Below, piece after piece: positions 30,962 to 31,657 of a DNA stretch of 31,657 bases (positions are counted from its first letter, which is position 1; each line of letters opens with the position of its first letter). Source of the stretch: an uncultured Acetatifactor sp. (GTDB lineage Bacteria > Bacillota > Clostridia > Lachnospirales > Lachnospiraceae); the NCBI GenBank assembly GCA_910580225.1, contig CAJTXE010000038.1:1-31657 (forward strand), given 5' to 3'. Under the pieces are notes generated by a model. It was not told where the DNA came from, did no database searches, and worked only from the letters and a program-made list of their open reading frames with translations. The position numbers were made by a program, and so were the translations under genes.

Positions 30962-31657
30962 ATGAAGGAATCAATGAAGGAAAGGCTGGCAAAGGCCGCA
31001 AAAAATGGAAAGAGGGCTGTCATTGCCGTGACCGCTGGGGGGGTACTGTTAAGCAGTACGGGGTTCGTCGAAGCGGCAGGCATAGAAGACATTTTTGACG
31101 AACGCTATTATGCGGATATGTATCCGGATCTTAAGGAGGCATATGGCTATGACAGGGCGGCACTGTTAAAGCATTTCAAAAAGTTTGGGCTTTCAGAGGG
31201 CCGGGTAATGAACGAGATGATCGATGTAGTTAAGTACAGAGAGATGTACCCGGATCTCCAGGATGCTTTTGGGGACGACTGGGATGCTTATATTCAGCAT
31301 TATCTTGCTTACGGAGCCTTTGAACACAGGGACAACGGCACCAGCTTTGATCCTGTGGATTATCTTGAAAGATATGGAGATTTGAAGGAGGCCTTTGGAG
31401 ATGATATACTGTCTGCCTACAGACATTATGGGAAATACGGGAAGCAGGAAGGCAGGGAAGCAAGAAGTGAGGCTGTGGTCAGAGCGGAAGAAGAGCGATG
31501 GACGGAACCGGATGATGATAACAGGGAGGAGCCTGCACCGACAGTAGCGCCTGCGCCGACGGAAGAACCTGCGCCGACAGAAGAACCGATACCGACAGAA
31601 TCACCTGCGCCGACAGAAGAACCGATACCGACAGAATCACCTGCGCCGACAGAAGAA
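30962..31657 (+). CDS. Secreted repeat protein with YPDL...EGR repeats and PTE-rich array (partial, runs off window)
   Basis: 232 residues seen, C-terminus beyond the window. Start taken at ATG 30962; AAGGAGG is 14 nt upstream, a little far, and ATG 30935/30938 are in-frame alternatives without a site. A basic N-tail (KNGKR) and hydrophobic run AVIAVTAGGVLLSSTGFVEA resemble a Sec signal peptide with cleavage near residue 39. Three repeats of about 34 residues follow (48-81, 91-123, 133-165), built on RYYADMYPDLKEAYG / KYREMYPDLQDAFG / DYLERYGDLKEAFG and ending in HF..FGLSEGR-type helices. From residue 190 a Pro-Thr-Glu array begins. Likely exported or wall-associated; the function of the repeats is unknown. 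Confidence 0.7.
   Translation, partial: MKESMKERLAKAAKNGKRAVIAVTAGGVLLSSTGFVEAAGIEDIFDERYYADMYPDLKEAYGYDRAALLKHFKKFGLSEGRVMNEMIDVVKYREMYPDLQDAFGDDWDAYIQHYLAYGAFEHRDNGTSFDPVDYLERYGDLKEAFGDDILSAYRHYGKYGKQEGREARSEAVVRAEEERWTEPDDDNREEPAPTVAPAPTEEPAPTEEPIPTESPAPTEEPIPTESPAPTEE
31529..31657 (+). repeat. Tandem coding repeat, 36-nt unit (PAPTEEPIPTES)
   Basis: GAACCTGCGCCGACAGAA-type 18-nt blocks alternate as a 36-nt unit encoding PAPTEEPIPTES, with near-identical copies from about 31584 to the window edge and degenerate copies before that. Near-perfect nucleotide identity implies recent slippage expansion; copy number beyond the edge is unknown. Confidence 0.8.

Noticed and set aside
30757..31098. 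113-residue plus-strand frame
   Set aside because: Runs across the promoter at 30842-30870 and overlaps the secreted repeat protein in another frame; no ribosome site.
31529..31657. CRISPR-like direct repeats
   Set aside because: The repeats are contiguous coding units without unique spacers and keep the reading frame of a PTE array.

Overview
The window reads as chromosomal DNA of a gut-type Firmicute of class Clostridia, most likely family Lachnospiraceae. This is an inference from gene content and signals: strong AGGAGG ribosome sites, near-consensus TTGACA/TATAAT promoters with 17-bp spacing, an anaerobic sulfatase-maturase, a PF06541 membrane protein, Ser/Glu-rich lipoproteins and a secreted protein with YPDL...EGR repeats. 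No rRNA, tRNA, CRISPR array or intact transposase was seen.

Layout. 1-2777 is an AT-rich accessory segment: the 3' part of a type I restriction specificity subunit (HsdS) and a two-domain protein joining a DndB-like DGQHR domain to a C-terminal nucleotide-processing (nucleoside deoxyribosyltransferase/TIR-like) domain, a plausible defence cassette. 2774-5535 holds an ITPase-like pyrophosphatase, a TTG-started FabK/nitronate-monooxygenase-type flavoprotein and a PF06541 membrane protein with a terminator. 5536-6380 is a gene graveyard: a collapsed XRE-TPR regulator that keeps a perfect operator-like dyad, and an ABC ATPase remnant. A radical-SAM sulfatase maturase and an SDR oxidoreductase follow.

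8599-13042 is the most unusual block. A sigma-70/ECF-type factor with a C-terminal extension of about 335 residues and an internally deleted ABC exporter, both on the minus strand, are each preceded by the same three-box element with identical spacing. This looks like the promoter class of the sigma factor itself. A clan-A glycoside hydrolase gene lies between them on the opposite strand. Upstream of the sigma gene is a GT-C-like polytopic membrane protein, divergent from a sugar ABC importer operon (ATPase, two permeases, binding protein; 14875-19713). That operon has two oddities: an insertion of about 70 residues in the C-terminal part of the ATPase, and a binding lipoprotein with an extra C-terminal membrane anchor.

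19974-24847 carries a Ser/Glu-rich lipoprotein, a cytidylate-kinase-like protein and a KtrB/KtrA potassium uptake pair. 24038-26266 is a tetR - ABC ATPase - ABC-2 permease operon with overlapping genes. 26478-28206 has a CPA2 cation:proton antiporter followed by a small P-loop kinase. 28403-30689 has a protein with an RRXRR/PLMP-like N-terminus (the domain type found at the N-terminus of IscB) but no nuclease, a second small P-loop kinase and an M29-like aminopeptidase behind a double-dyad promoter. The window ends inside a secreted repeat protein with a Pro-Thr-Glu array encoded by a 36-nt tandem repeat.

All functions are assigned by reading motifs by eye. No alignment or database search was run.
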